Source: JAAZKI01 sp012799905 (lineage in GTDB: Bacteria > Verrucomicrobiota > Lentisphaeria > Oligosphaerales > Oligosphaeraceae). From it: DNA of 64,000 nt. Made by a program: the position numbers and the translations under genes. Within the stretch, counting starts at the first letter, position 1, and each line of letters opens with the position of its first letter. This document shows, piece by piece, positions 44,379 to 53,379 of this stretch. The stretch covers positions 372,001 to 436,000 of the forward strand of contig JBMNFR010000001.1 in assembly GCA_050949415.1 (NCBI GenBank), in the 5' to 3' direction. The notes beneath the pieces were generated by a model. The model saw only the letters and a program-made list of their open reading frames with translations, was not told the origin of the DNA and did no database searches.

Positions 44379-45791
44379 ATGACCACTGCCACTGTCACAC
44401 CCTATCTCCGCAGGCATGTTTTACCACGGCTGCTCGCCCTGGTGTTTTCAGTGCTGGCGTCTTTCGGCGCCGGTGATTCGCATGCCGTCATCCGCAGCGC
44501 CATCTTCTTTGTTTTCCTGACCGAATTTTTCCTTTGGGCGAATTACTTGCAGCGGGAAAAGCCCTTAAGCACACCGCAGATTTTGCTGTCAGCCCTGCTC
44601 TGGGGCTGTTTGGGCAATGCCGCTGCCCTGCCCTGGGTGACCTCCTTTGCCTACCGCATGCTCTGGCCCTGGTATGTCCTGGCCGGCGGCGTCTACCATC
44701 TCTTGTTTTATTCCGCATACCTGTACGCCCGCCGCCGTCAGCTGCACAAGGCGCCTTTGTTCTTGCTGCTGATGCTCGCCGGAAGCCTCGGATACCTTTT
44801 CATCTCCGCGCCTTTTATCACTAAACCTGCCCATGTCCTGGAAATTGCCTTGGTCTCGGTGAACTGCGTCATTATGGTGGCAGCCTTCCTGACCATCTTG
44901 ATGACCCGACTGAATCCACAGCGCTGGACGCCGTCCGGCAAAGCCCGGCTACGTTACGTCCTGCTCACGCTGGCAGTCATAGCCAGTACTTGGTTTTCAG
45001 CGTATGCCTGCTACTTCTCCTATCAGAGGGCGGAATTCAGTTTCTGGCTGCGCTATGCTTCATCTGCCGAAGCCGTGCAAAACCTGCACGGACATTTACG
45101 AATCGACACCTATCACGACACTGCCCTGATCGACTTTGAACCTGGGAAAAAGCCTCGCCTAACCAAAGACTACAAGACCGTGCAATCCCATTATAGAACA
45201 GCGCCAATCATTTCACCAGACGGCAAGTACGTCGCCATGTCCGGCAAAGACGACAATGGGAATGATGGTTATCTCCACATCCGCCGCCAAGATGGCGACA
45301 AGAACCTCCTGGCCAGGCGCATTCAATTCATTGACAGACGCAACAACATCTTCTGGCGACCTGACAGCCGCACTCTTTGCCTGCGAGACTACAACACCTG
45401 GCACATTTTGACCATCCAGGAAGATGACAGCGTCACGGTGCAGTGCACTAGCTACAGCTATATGACCCAACTGCCCCCGGAGCAGGACTTGCTGTTTGTG
45501 CAGAACAAAGTTGTCTGGCGGCAAACGTCAGGCAGCGCCCCGGAGAGGCTGCGCGAGCCGTCCATCGTGGAGTCTTCTCATTACCGCAATGAGATGACCA
45601 TTGACGCCATAACCATGACTCCAGATCGCCGTCACCTTCTGGTGCTGTACAATAGGCACTACGGCTTTCCGGAGTACCGCTGCATCCTGGCGACAACCGA
45701 CCTGGCAACGCAAAAAACGCATCTGCTGGGAATTCCACATTACTTCTATGACACACAACTGACTTGGGAGGAACCTGCCCATGACCCGTAA
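44379..45791 (+). CDS. Polytopic membrane protein with C-terminal beta-propeller-like domain (operon gene 1)
   Basis: 470 residues from the ATG at 44379 (AAAAGG 6 nt upstream). About seven hydrophobic segments occupy residues 10-215 (VLPRLLALVFSVLASFGA, IFFVFLTEFFLW, WYVLAGGVYHLLFYSAYLY, LFLLLMLAGSLGYLFI, CVIMVAAFLTILM, YVLLTLAVIASTWF). The C-terminal 240 residues have TAPIISPDGKYVAMSGKDD, IFWRPDSRTLCLRD and MTPDRRHLLVLYNR, the SPDGK-type blades of a TolB/WD-like propeller. It was not recognised beyond that. Its stop overlaps the start of the small lipoprotein ORF by 11 bp, so the operon is translationally coupled. It could be the sensor, carrier or anchor for the modification enzymes downstream. 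Confidence 0.6.
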   Translation: MTTATVTPYLRRHVLPRLLALVFSVLASFGAGDSHAVIRSAIFFVFLTEFFLWANYLQREKPLSTPQILLSALLWGCLGNAAALPWVTSFAYRMLWPWYVLAGGVYHLLFYSAYLYARRRQLHKAPLFLLLMLAGSLGYLFISAPFITKPAHVLEIALVSVNCVIMVAAFLTILMTRLNPQRWTPSGKARLRYVLLTLAVIASTWFSAYACYFSYQRAEFSFWLRYASSAEAVQNLHGHLRIDTYHDTALIDFEPGKKPRLTKDYKTVQSHYRTAPIISPDGKYVAMSGKDDNGNDGYLHIRRQDGDKNLLARRIQFIDRRNNIFWRPDSRTLCLRDYNTWHILTIQEDDSVTVQCTSYSYMTQLPPEQDLLFVQNKVVWRQTSGSAPERLREPSIVESSHYRNEMTIDAITMTPDRRHLLVLYNRHYGFPEYRCILATTDLATQKTHLLGIPHYFYDTQLTWEEPAHDP

Positions 45792-45861
45792 CCTGCTTAA
45801 AATCATCGCTGTGCTGGCAACTCTGTCCCTGACGCTGTTGACCGGTTGCGGCCCTATCTGA
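45781..45861 (+). CDS. 26-residue lipoprotein-like peptide (possible RiPP precursor)
   Basis: A short frame with GGAGG 9 nt before its ATG. Three charged residues (MTRNLLK) are followed by a hydrophobic core and the lipobox LLTGC, then GPI-stop, so the mature part would be a four-residue lipidated CGPI peptide. The length and the LTGCG motif resemble short lipoproteins such as LptM (YifL), cut off right after the lipobox. It sits between a membrane protein and a methyltransferase, its stop ending one base before the next ATG at 45863. A function as a substrate for the two SAM enzymes is possible but unproven. Confidence 0.6.
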   Translation: MTRNLLKIIAVLATLSLTLLTGCGPI

Positions 45862-45862
45862 A

Positions 45863-46735
45863 ATGACGCTGGCTAAATACCTGAATTGCCTGAAACTCAA
45901 CTGGCAGATGCTCAAGCATTGCTGCCGAGGACGGTTCCTGGCGCCAGAGGATTACGCCCGCAGCTACGACCGACTGGCCGGCAACTATGACCAAAGCTGG
46001 CTGGAACACCTGAAGGCCGTCACCAGCAGCTTGCTGGACGAATTGCCGGAAAAACTGGTGGAGGGCGACATCCTCGACTTGGGCTGCGGCAGCGGCTTCA
46101 CCACGGCATGGCTGGCAGAATGTTACCCTGACCGACGCATCGTCGGGGTTGACATCTCTGCCGGCATGTTAGACGAAGCGCGCCGCCGCTGCCCACACGG
46201 CGACTTCCAGGCAGCAGACATGCTGACCTTCTGCCAGCAACGGCAGTCGTGCTCGGCAGCGCTGATAGTGTCGGCCTGGGCCATTGGCTACAGTCATCCG
46301 GCGCGGCTGTTCCCGGAAGTCAGCCGCATCCTCAATCCTGGAGGCTGTTTCCTGCTGGTGACCAACCTGGCCGATACCATGCCGCCGGTTTTTTACGCTT
46401 TCCGACGCACCCTGGCGCAATTCCCGTCCCGTTGCACCAGGGCCATCATCCATCACTTTCCGCCTTCGGGCGCTTATCTCGCCGCCCTTCTCAAACGCCA
46501 AGGCTTCTCACTTGAAATGTCGCGAACCGGCGCCATTGAAATCGTCCCTCCCAGCGACCAGGACATCCTCGACTGGCTGCTGAACACCGGCATCCTGGCC
46601 GGCTTCGCCGAAGTCCTACCCTTGCACCATGACAACGAGGTGCGAGACTTCTTCCGCAAGGAGCTGTCTGCCGCCATGACGAAATACCCGCTCGCGCATC
46701 ACTATGCCTGCCTAAAAGGAACCCGCCCATGCTGA
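45863..46735 (+). CDS. Class I SAM-dependent methyltransferase (operon gene 3)
   Basis: 290 residues. GDILDLGCGSGFTTAWLA is motif I for SAM binding; DRRIVGVDISAGMLDEARRR is motif II, and HGDFQAADMLTF gives the acidic residue of motif III. FYAFRRTLAQFPSRCTRA and the C-terminal part fit methyltransferases of the UbiE/MenG-type superfamily, but the methyl acceptor cannot be read. It starts one nucleotide after the stop of the small peptide and overlaps the radical SAM gene by 7 bp. Confidence 0.8.
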   Translation: MTLAKYLNCLKLNWQMLKHCCRGRFLAPEDYARSYDRLAGNYDQSWLEHLKAVTSSLLDELPEKLVEGDILDLGCGSGFTTAWLAECYPDRRIVGVDISAGMLDEARRRCPHGDFQAADMLTFCQQRQSCSAALIVSAWAIGYSHPARLFPEVSRILNPGGCFLLVTNLADTMPPVFYAFRRTLAQFPSRCTRAIIHHFPPSGAYLAALLKRQGFSLEMSRTGAIEIVPPSDQDILDWLLNTGILAGFAEVLPLHHDNEVRDFFRKELSAAMTKYPLAHHYACLKGTRPC

Positions 46736-48015
46736 AATGGCTGAAAATCCTGCTGATGCTGCAAAACCCGCGGATTGTCGGAACGCCCTTGCGAGTCCTG
46801 CGGGAATTGCGCCGGCGCGGCATTGAGCGCCTGCCCGGAAAAGTCGGCGCTGAATTGCAGAAGAAACGGCCTGGCCTGGCGACGCTGCGCTACGTGGCCC
46901 AGTGGCTGTCCAGCGAAAACCCGACTCGTCACAAGGGGCGCTGGGTGCTGAATTCGTTCCTGCCGCCTTTTCCATCGCAAGCCTTTGACAACATGTTCCT
47001 GGCCCTGCTCAGCGGTCGACGCCTGAGTCCAGTTTCAGCGTATCTGGCCCCGACCGCGCGCTGCTCCTTCCACTGCCCGCATTGCAGCGCCCGTCAACGC
47101 CCGACCGACGAACTGCCGACCGCGACTTGGCTCCATGTCATCCGCCAGCTGCATGGCCTGCATACCGCCATCATCGGCTTTACTGGCGGCGATCCTATTC
47201 TGCGAGACGACTTGCCAGAACTTATTCAAACTGCGGCCGATGGCGGCAGCGCCGTCATCTTATTCACGACTGGACAGCATTTCGACCGCTTCTATGCGGA
47301 GCGGCTGCGGAAGGCCGGACTGTGGGCGGTCTGTTTCAGCCTGGACTGGTCTGAGCCAGCGGCTTTCAACGCGTTTCGCGGCCACCCGCAGGCTTTCGCG
47401 ATGGTGGAGTCCGCAATCCAGGCCGCACGACGCGCCGGACTCTACACCATGCTCGGCGCCGTGGCTACGCCGGACTTTGTGGACAAACAGGAATACCTCG
47501 CCCTGCAACGCCTGGGACGAACCTGGGGCGTGCACGAACTGCGCATAGTCGAAAGCATGCCGTGCGGCAACTGGCGGAATGCGCCGGAATCGCAGCTGCT
47601 GACGTCAGAGCAAATCAAGCAACTGCGGCAATTCCACGTTTCCTCTAACCAGGCTGCACGACGCCCAAAAGTCTGCGCCTTCAATCAAATCGAAAGCCCG
47701 GAAGTCTTTGGCTGCGGCGGCGGCACCCAGCACCTGTACATCGACAGCGCTGGCGCTGTCTGCCCATGCGACTTCACACCCATGAGCTTTGGAAACATCA
47801 CTGAAGAAAACCTGGAAGACATCTGGCTGCGCATGAACCAAGCCCTGGGCAATCCACGACGGGAATGCCTAATCCGCAAACATCACCGAAGCCTGGAGAA
47901 ATGGATGACTGACAAAGGCGAATATCCGCTTCAGCCGGAAAACAGCTGCCGATTCTGCCAAACCATCCCAGAGCCGGAATTATCGGATTACTTCAAAATC
48001 CTCCAGCAAAGATGA
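46729..48015 (+). CDS. Radical SAM protein with SPASM-like C-terminal domain (operon gene 4)
   Basis: 428 residues. TARCSFHCPHCSAR holds the CX3CX2C cluster (C112, C116, C119), preceded by a 100-residue N-terminal part unlike standard enzymes. GFTGGDPILRDDL is the SAM-binding GGEPL-like motif. The C-terminal GCGGGTQHLYIDSAGAVCPCDF with FGNI…EDIWLRMN and CRFC are SPASM/Twitch-like auxiliary cluster ligands. This class modifies peptides, sugars or lipids by radical chemistry. In an operon with a methyltransferase, a small lipopeptide and a membrane protein, peptide or lipid modification is the first idea; no clear precursor core is obvious. Confidence 0.8.
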   Translation: MLKWLKILLMLQNPRIVGTPLRVLRELRRRGIERLPGKVGAELQKKRPGLATLRYVAQWLSSENPTRHKGRWVLNSFLPPFPSQAFDNMFLALLSGRRLSPVSAYLAPTARCSFHCPHCSARQRPTDELPTATWLHVIRQLHGLHTAIIGFTGGDPILRDDLPELIQTAADGGSAVILFTTGQHFDRFYAERLRKAGLWAVCFSLDWSEPAAFNAFRGHPQAFAMVESAIQAARRAGLYTMLGAVATPDFVDKQEYLALQRLGRTWGVHELRIVESMPCGNWRNAPESQLLTSEQIKQLRQFHVSSNQAARRPKVCAFNQIESPEVFGCGGGTQHLYIDSAGAVCPCDFTPMSFGNITEENLEDIWLRMNQALGNPRRECLIRKHHRSLEKWMTDKGEYPLQPENSCRFCQTIPEPELSDYFKILQQR

Positions 48016-48172
48016 TGCATAAGCACACCTCCCAAATGTTGAAGATGAGCCGTTGCCACCTGCGGCTGCCTGAAGGCTAGCGTACATACGGCAAGCTGAA
48101 GATTGAACTACGTACGACAGTCTGAAGCCAAGTACTCTTCATCGCATTTTGCATTTAGGCCATTTTTTCCAC

Positions 48173-48201
48173 TTGCATTTTGACTACAATTAGATTATAC
48201 T
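48173..48201 (+). promoter_or_regulatory. Sigma70-type promoter before the pseudopilin gene
   Basis: TTGCAT (48173-48178), a 17-bp spacer and TATACT (48196-48201) lie about 70 bp before the start codon. Between 48016 and 48172 nothing else is evident. Confidence 0.55.
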
Positions 48202-48270
48202 TAAAATATCATCTTTGACAATGCGTATTATCAGGCCATGGGTACACCACAAAGAACCTTGGAGGCAGAC

Positions 48271-49050
48271 ATGCGACATCGTTATTTCACCCTCATTGAG
48301 CTGCTGGTCGTCATTGCCATCATTGCCATTCTTGCCGCGATGCTTTTGCCGGCATTGTCTCAGGCTCGGGGTAAAGCGCGCAGCATCTCCTGCATCAATA
48401 ATTTAAAGCAATGCGGCCTGGCCACGACCATGTATTTGAATGACTATGATGAGGCCATGATGGTATCACGCGCCTATGACACTGACTGGGTCGGGAAGCT
48501 GAGCAACGAGGCTGGCGATATTAAGGCTGGGCAGTATCTTTCCAGCGATCGCCCTAACGAGGTGGTATGTACGTCTGTTTCCCCTTTTGGCAAGTGGGCA
48601 AGCACCTATAAAGTCTACGCCATGCGTTACGGCACCATGCCTGCCGGCGTGGGGCTGGTCACGCCCAACCCAGTCAAATACATGGATACCACGATGCAGG
48701 CCCTCAAAGTCAAATTCCCCGGCGATTTCGTATTACAGGGTGACAGCTACATGGCAATCAACAACTCCGGCGGCCCGGCCGAGTACCAGTGGGGATGCGT
48801 GCGAACCTATACAACCAAGGGCGCAACCTATGAAGACACGGCCTTTATGTCATTGGGCAATCACGGCAATAGCGGCAACTTCAGTTTTCTGGACGGGCAT
48901 GCCGCCTCCCTGCGCAGCATCGGCGAATTCGGCGCAATCATGCTGAAAGAATATGCTGCAGCTGGCTATAAGGCAGCCGCCGGCAGCAACGTAAACTTCA
49001 TCGGCGCCTGGGTCAACGGCAATACCCGAGTCGAATACCACTACAAATAA
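48271..49050 (+). CDS. Type II pseudopilin-like protein with H-X9-DG domain
   Basis: 259 residues; GGAGG is 5 nt before the ATG. After RHRY the sequence FTLIELLVVIAIIAILA forms the N-terminal pilin helix. It ends MLLPALSQARGKAR, and NLKQ follows. HGNSGNFSFLDGH fits the H-X9-DG motif of the prepilin-type proteins abundant in Lentisphaerota and Planctomycetota. The residue before the cleavage site is Y rather than G, an accepted variation in this phylum. It should be processed by a prepilin peptidase, none of which is in the window. Role at the surface is unknown. Confidence 0.85.
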   Translation: MRHRYFTLIELLVVIAIIAILAAMLLPALSQARGKARSISCINNLKQCGLATTMYLNDYDEAMMVSRAYDTDWVGKLSNEAGDIKAGQYLSSDRPNEVVCTSVSPFGKWASTYKVYAMRYGTMPAGVGLVTPNPVKYMDTTMQALKVKFPGDFVLQGDSYMAINNSGGPAEYQWGCVRTYTTKGATYEDTAFMSLGNHGNSGNFSFLDGHAASLRSIGEFGAIMLKEYAAAGYKAAAGSNVNFIGAWVNGNTRVEYHYK

Positions 49051-49257
49051 CCCAGCCGAATCGTCCTTCCAAATGCCCGATCCGGCGGTACGTCGAGTCA
49101 GCATCAGTATCCGACGACCTCCAGCAGCCTGGTCTCCCCCGGCTGCAATTTGACCGGGAATTCGCCATTACGCGCTCAGCTGGTCTTGCAGAAGGCGTCG
49201 GGCAACGATGATTGGCGACTCAGGCTTGCAAACGCCTGAGTCGCTGTACACAGCCGG

Positions 49258-51381
49258 TTACAGTTGCAGCATATGGCGATAGCTGGCGATTTCACGCAAG
49301 GCGCTTTCAACCTGCCGGATTTTCCACTCCAAGTGCCATTTATCGCAGACGTATTCCATGCTGGGTTCCCAGCCCAGGCGGGAGTCCTGTTCAACAATCG
49401 GTATCGTCGCCCGTGCGTTGGCGATTTCCTCTGCGGCCAATTCCTCCAACTGGGTCAGTATATCCAGCATGACCTTCGCATCTGAAGACGCCTGCAATTT
49501 GATGTTAAGCAGCCACCAGCGCTTAATGTTGATGACCGTGTCAATCGAACGCCGAATAAAGGAACCCAGCAGGAACAGCTCATTACCGCGGTCGCGCTTT
49601 CGAGCCGGAATCTTATCCAGGGTTGCCTCCAGGAGCCGCAGGCCGTCCTCCCAGATTTCCCGCATGCGTGCCAGGCGCTCTAAGTCTTGCGGGTAGCGCA
49701 GCGGCCCAGGTGATTGATTCGCATTTTCAAACGGCTGATACAAGGTCTTGACAATGCGACCGCCAAAATGCGCGTACGGCGCTGACGGGAACGCGATTTC
49801 CTTCTGCCCCATGGTGCGAGTGATGTTAGGCTGGAAAATAAACGGATAGGCTGGACCCACCCGCCAGGGGCCGTACTGATCCTCGTTCGAGGCGACGTAG
49901 AACTCCATCGCGTCGCTCCAGCGCTGCCAGACCTTGGTAATGTCTGCTGCGGCTTCGGCGCCATAGTCGCGACGCGCCAGCTCTGGGAGCAGCGCCTCCA
50001 AATTCTCTGCCCGCGGCTGCCAGAAGCTGGCCTTGCGTAGATCAAGGATAATGCTCGGCCACCAACCGAAATGGTGCGTTTCATACAGGCGTTCGAGGCC
50101 CCAGTCCTGGCGCGCCTTCTCCAGCACGTCCAGGCGCTTAATCCAGCGATGCGGCACCGGCACATACGGCACGGTGCCGAAATCCCAGGTAGCGCCGGCC
50201 GTGTTCGTAGTCGCGCTCAGACGAATGCCAAGCTCATGCGCCGCCGCAGCTTCGCTTGAAAAGTAATAGCCGGGCTCGACATCCGAAATCGTGTAGTCCA
50301 TAGTCGGGCAGCTGAGCTTACCGATGCGCTTTTCGCGGAAAATCTCATAAGTCACCTGCAAGGTGACGTCTTTCGGCAGGGCTTCCAGGAAGCGACGGCG
50401 CTGCTCCAGCGGGCTGTAGCCCCAATTGTAGGTGCTGAAGATGATCTCCGCGTCCGGCTTGACCCGACGGATGACGCGCTTGATGCAGTCAATGTAGGCA
50501 GGATAGTCCTCGCAGGGCCACCAGCCCGGGCTGGGACGCGTGTCTGGAATGCCGTCCTTCATGCTCTCGCGCCAGCGCTTGCCAGTCGTGTTCGGGTCGC
50601 GGCTGGGGAATTCCAGCGACTCGCCAACCAGGCCGATGCCGCAAGCGCCAGGATAGCGGCGGAACAGCTCTCCGTAGATGCTATCGAAGAACTCCTCTGC
50701 ATCCGGCTCATCCGGATGCTTATAGCTGGGCATATAGCTGTAGAAAAATGTATCCAGGCCGTAGTTCGCCGCCCGTTGAATGATGTCATTGATGTCATTG
50801 TAGCCAAGGGCTGTCTTATCTAAGTCCCTGACAAAGAGTTCAATCGTATTGAAGCCGGCGTGGACGATAGCCCTGAGCTGCCAATCCGGATAATCATCAA
50901 TGCCAGACCCGGAATGCACCCGCCGCAGCTTCATCAATGGCGTGCGGGTCGCCTTGCCCAATGCCAGAATCGGCGCTTCGCGCAGATTCATCTGGTCTTC
51001 CAGGTAGACCGCGCCGTTCCACAGTCCTTGCAGCTCCATGCCTTCCAGGACAATGCCGTCGCTGGCGACATCCACGCGAAACGACCCGCGGATGGATTCG
51101 CCAGTGCCGGCTGGGCGCAATTCCAGGCGCAGTTCCCTCCGACCGTCACCTGACCCTGCCTCGACCAGGAGCAGTGACAAATCCATGCTGTCAAAGAAAT
51201 ATTCCTGCAAGTCGCGGGCCACTCGCAGCACCGTCTCCGGCGCCCCTGCTGGCGCTGCAATGACCCAACTCTCGTCTAACATCACCTCGCCGGCAACCGG
51301 CGTCACACCAGCCTCGCGGCGGCCTGGACGGTGCACCTGACGCATGCGCTCCCGAAATTCGTAATGACGCTCCTGTTGCAT
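49258..51381 (-). CDS. Glycoside hydrolase-like protein with GH20/GH67-type N-terminal domain
   Basis: 707 residues from the ATG at 51381 (GGGGG about 7 nt upstream). No signal peptide. DESWVIAAPAGAPETVLRVARDLQEYFFDS and GLWNGAVYLEDQMNLREAP resemble the zincin-like N-terminal fold of GH20, GH67 and GH84 proteins. AIVHAGFNTIELFVRDLDK starts a barrel; GIGLVGESLEFPSRDPNT, IIFSTYNWGY and ETHHFGWWPS are likely substrate-cleft strands. The C-terminal third is helical. The catalytic residues were not assigned, and the substrate may be an acidic sugar or GlcNAc derivative. It converges with the pseudopilin gene. Confidence 0.55.
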   Translation of the reverse strand: MQQERHYEFRERMRQVHRPGRREAGVTPVAGEVMLDESWVIAAPAGAPETVLRVARDLQEYFFDSMDLSLLLVEAGSGDGRRELRLELRPAGTGESIRGSFRVDVASDGIVLEGMELQGLWNGAVYLEDQMNLREAPILALGKATRTPLMKLRRVHSGSGIDDYPDWQLRAIVHAGFNTIELFVRDLDKTALGYNDINDIIQRAANYGLDTFFYSYMPSYKHPDEPDAEEFFDSIYGELFRRYPGACGIGLVGESLEFPSRDPNTTGKRWRESMKDGIPDTRPSPGWWPCEDYPAYIDCIKRVIRRVKPDAEIIFSTYNWGYSPLEQRRRFLEALPKDVTLQVTYEIFREKRIGKLSCPTMDYTISDVEPGYYFSSEAAAAHELGIRLSATTNTAGATWDFGTVPYVPVPHRWIKRLDVLEKARQDWGLERLYETHHFGWWPSIILDLRKASFWQPRAENLEALLPELARRDYGAEAAADITKVWQRWSDAMEFYVASNEDQYGPWRVGPAYPFIFQPNITRTMGQKEIAFPSAPYAHFGGRIVKTLYQPFENANQSPGPLRYPQDLERLARMREIWEDGLRLLEATLDKIPARKRDRGNELFLLGSFIRRSIDTVINIKRWWLLNIKLQASSDAKVMLDILTQLEELAAEEIANARATIPIVEQDSRLGWEPSMEYVCDKWHLEWKIRQVESALREIASYRHMLQL

Positions 51382-51569
51382 AAAAAATCCCCCTTTGCTG
51401 ACCATGATTACAAAATCCGTTCAAGGCACTCTGCCTGAACGGCAAAAAAACAAAGCCAGAGTATATTCATAAACTAACAATATAATACCATTGCAGCAAA
51501 ACGCGCCACCCACTATGAAAAGTGCTGGCTTGCGCCAACCAGCAACGTAAACGTTCGCCGATTGATACG

Positions 51570-51760
51570 AGAGGCGAGGGGCGAGGGGCGAGAATGAGGG
51601 CGAGGGGCGAGGGGCGAGGGGCGAGAATGAGGGGCGAGGGGCGAGAATGAGGGGCGAGGGGCTTTCTCTAGGGGCGCGGGGCGAGGGGCGAGGGTGAGTT
51701 TGGACTACGCTGTCCACTATGTCCACCATGTCCACAACGTCCACATCCTTTTGCGCCGCG
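51570..51760 (+). repeat. Second G-quadruplex-like GGGGCGA array plus GTCCAC units
   Basis: Same composite as 34914-35104: GAGGCGAGGGGCGAGGGGCG blocks broken by GAGAATGA, then TGGACTACGCTGTCCAC, ATGTCCACCATGTCCAC and AACGTCCACATCC. It lies between the divergent GH20/GH67-like and LacI genes; between 51761 and 51937 only AT-rich sequence is seen. Confidence 0.7.
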
Positions 51761-51937
51761 GGCGCATAACCATGCTCACCCCCAAACTTAAACCTGGGGC
51801 GGGATGACTCCCAAATCATGGCGCATCGTAGAAGCGCTACCGAAGACAGACCCATCGCAAAATTTTGCATATTAACCATTTTTTTGCGAAAAATTCATTT
51901 GACAAAGCATAATTCCGGGATTACTGTTATTTATCTT

Positions 51938-52015
51938 TATCGTTACAGAGGATTTTTTCTTTTTTCCTTTTTTGATCATAATTTTGATTATTCGGCCATC
52001 TGTATCGTTACAGAG
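51938..52015 (+). promoter_or_regulatory. Duplicated TATCGTTACAGAG motif before the LacI gene
   Basis: Two exact 13-bp copies, TATCGTTACAGAG at 51938-51950 and 52003-52015, are 65 bp apart in a very AT-rich stretch. They read as paired operators, probably for autoregulation by the LacI-family protein whose ATG is at 52036. Motif length is about right for a half of a LacI site. Confidence 0.55.
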
Positions 52016-52035
52016 AAGGGATTGAGTTTGTTTTT

Positions 52036-53163
52036 ATGATTACGATCAAAGAGATTGCCGACGCATTGAATTTTTCCACGACTACTGTATCTGTGTGTCT
52101 TTCTGGTCGTGAGAACGATCCCCGTTATCGCATACGTGCTGAGAATGCGGAGTTAATTCGTTCTTTTGCCCGCAAGCATGGTTATGTTCCCGATTTGTCT
52201 GCCCGTCGTTTGCGCCGTTCTGGCGGCGGCACGCCTCCTGTCGGGATTGTTTTTTCTCACCGTTCTGGTTTTGAGAAATCCTTTCCTGCCATTCGTCACG
52301 CCATGGACACTCTTGCTGCTCATGGTCGCGAGTATGTAGTTTTAGGTTATCATCTTTCTCATTTGGCTCAGGCTTTGAGCACTTTGCGTGGTCTCCGGGT
52401 CGAGGATGTTATTCTTTTTGGCCCTTACAACGAACCCTGTCCTGTTAATTCTTCTAGCAGCATGGAACGGAGTTCTCCAAAGGCTTCACAGAAGGTTGAC
52501 GCCTGGCTGGCGGACCATGAGAATTGCCGGCTTCTGCTCAAGCATATGCGCATGTATGTCACCGACTACTCTTTTCCGCGTCCGCTTGATGGTGGCATAC
52601 AAGAAGGCATTTTGCGCATGGGCGCCAACTCCTCGGAATTCGTTCCCAAGTTGCTGGGCAAGATCAAGGCCTGCGGTCTGGGGCCGGTGGCCACCGTACT
52701 CTGGAACGGCAAGGAAAAGGAGCTAGTACCGGAGATCCTGGACAGTGAGGAACTAATTTTTACTATCGGGCACGATGGCAATCGCTACAAGGAAGGACGC
52801 ATGCTGGCCGATCGCGTCCTGAAAATGCGGGAGAAGCACTATTTTCGCAGCATCTTCATAGCCAATGACGGCGTTGCTGCCGGTTTGATCACTGAAGTAT
52901 ATGAACGTGGTCTTTCCGTGCCGGATGACATCGCGGTGCTGGGCTGGGGAAATGACGAGCCGTCAGAATGCTGCCGGGTGCCTCTGAGCACCTTTAATTC
53001 GCATGTGCAAACATATGCAGAAATGGCTATCGAGGCAATCCTGAAAAAGAAAAAAATCAAAAAGGACATCTGCCGGGAATTCGATTACGTCGAGAGAAAA
53101 TCTTTCGTCTTTCCGGCGGAAATTGCCAAGCAATTGAAAAGCGAAACAAAAGCAAAAGCTTAG
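52036..53163 (+). CDS. LacI-family transcriptional regulator
   Basis: 375 residues. MITIKEIADALNFSTTTVSVCLSG is the LacI helix-turn-helix, with YRIRAENAELIRSFARKHGYVPD as helix 3 and the hinge. The effector part contains GIVFSHRSGFEKSFPAIRHAM, IFIANDGVAAGLITEVYERGL, VLGWGNDEP and PLSTFNSHV, the GalR/LacI sensor order. The middle (VNSSSSMERSSPKASQKVD) is longer than usual. The gene is AT-richer than its neighbours in its first third. It precedes the pseudopilin remnant and the CBM9/TIM-barrel gene, so it may control that glycan gene. No good SD before the ATG. Confidence 0.85.
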   Translation: MITIKEIADALNFSTTTVSVCLSGRENDPRYRIRAENAELIRSFARKHGYVPDLSARRLRRSGGGTPPVGIVFSHRSGFEKSFPAIRHAMDTLAAHGREYVVLGYHLSHLAQALSTLRGLRVEDVILFGPYNEPCPVNSSSSMERSSPKASQKVDAWLADHENCRLLLKHMRMYVTDYSFPRPLDGGIQEGILRMGANSSEFVPKLLGKIKACGLGPVATVLWNGKEKELVPEILDSEELIFTIGHDGNRYKEGRMLADRVLKMREKHYFRSIFIANDGVAAGLITEVYERGLSVPDDIAVLGWGNDEPSECCRVPLSTFNSHVQTYAEMAIEAILKKKKIKKDICREFDYVERKSFVFPAEIAKQLKSETKAKA

Positions 53164-53379
53164 GAAGCGCTTGTAGTAAGTTGATTGCAACAATTCGTCG
53201 ACGAGTAAAAAATTAAGGGAGGCAGCCAGCACTGAGGCTCAGTACAGCAATTTCAGACAGGACAATCTTTTTTCAATTTTCAATTCAGGGAGGATTCCAT
53301 GTCTCAACACAACAATCTCGTGCCGAATAGTCAAGCTTGTCAAAACATTTTTTCCAAATTTCAATTCAAGGAGGCCCGC

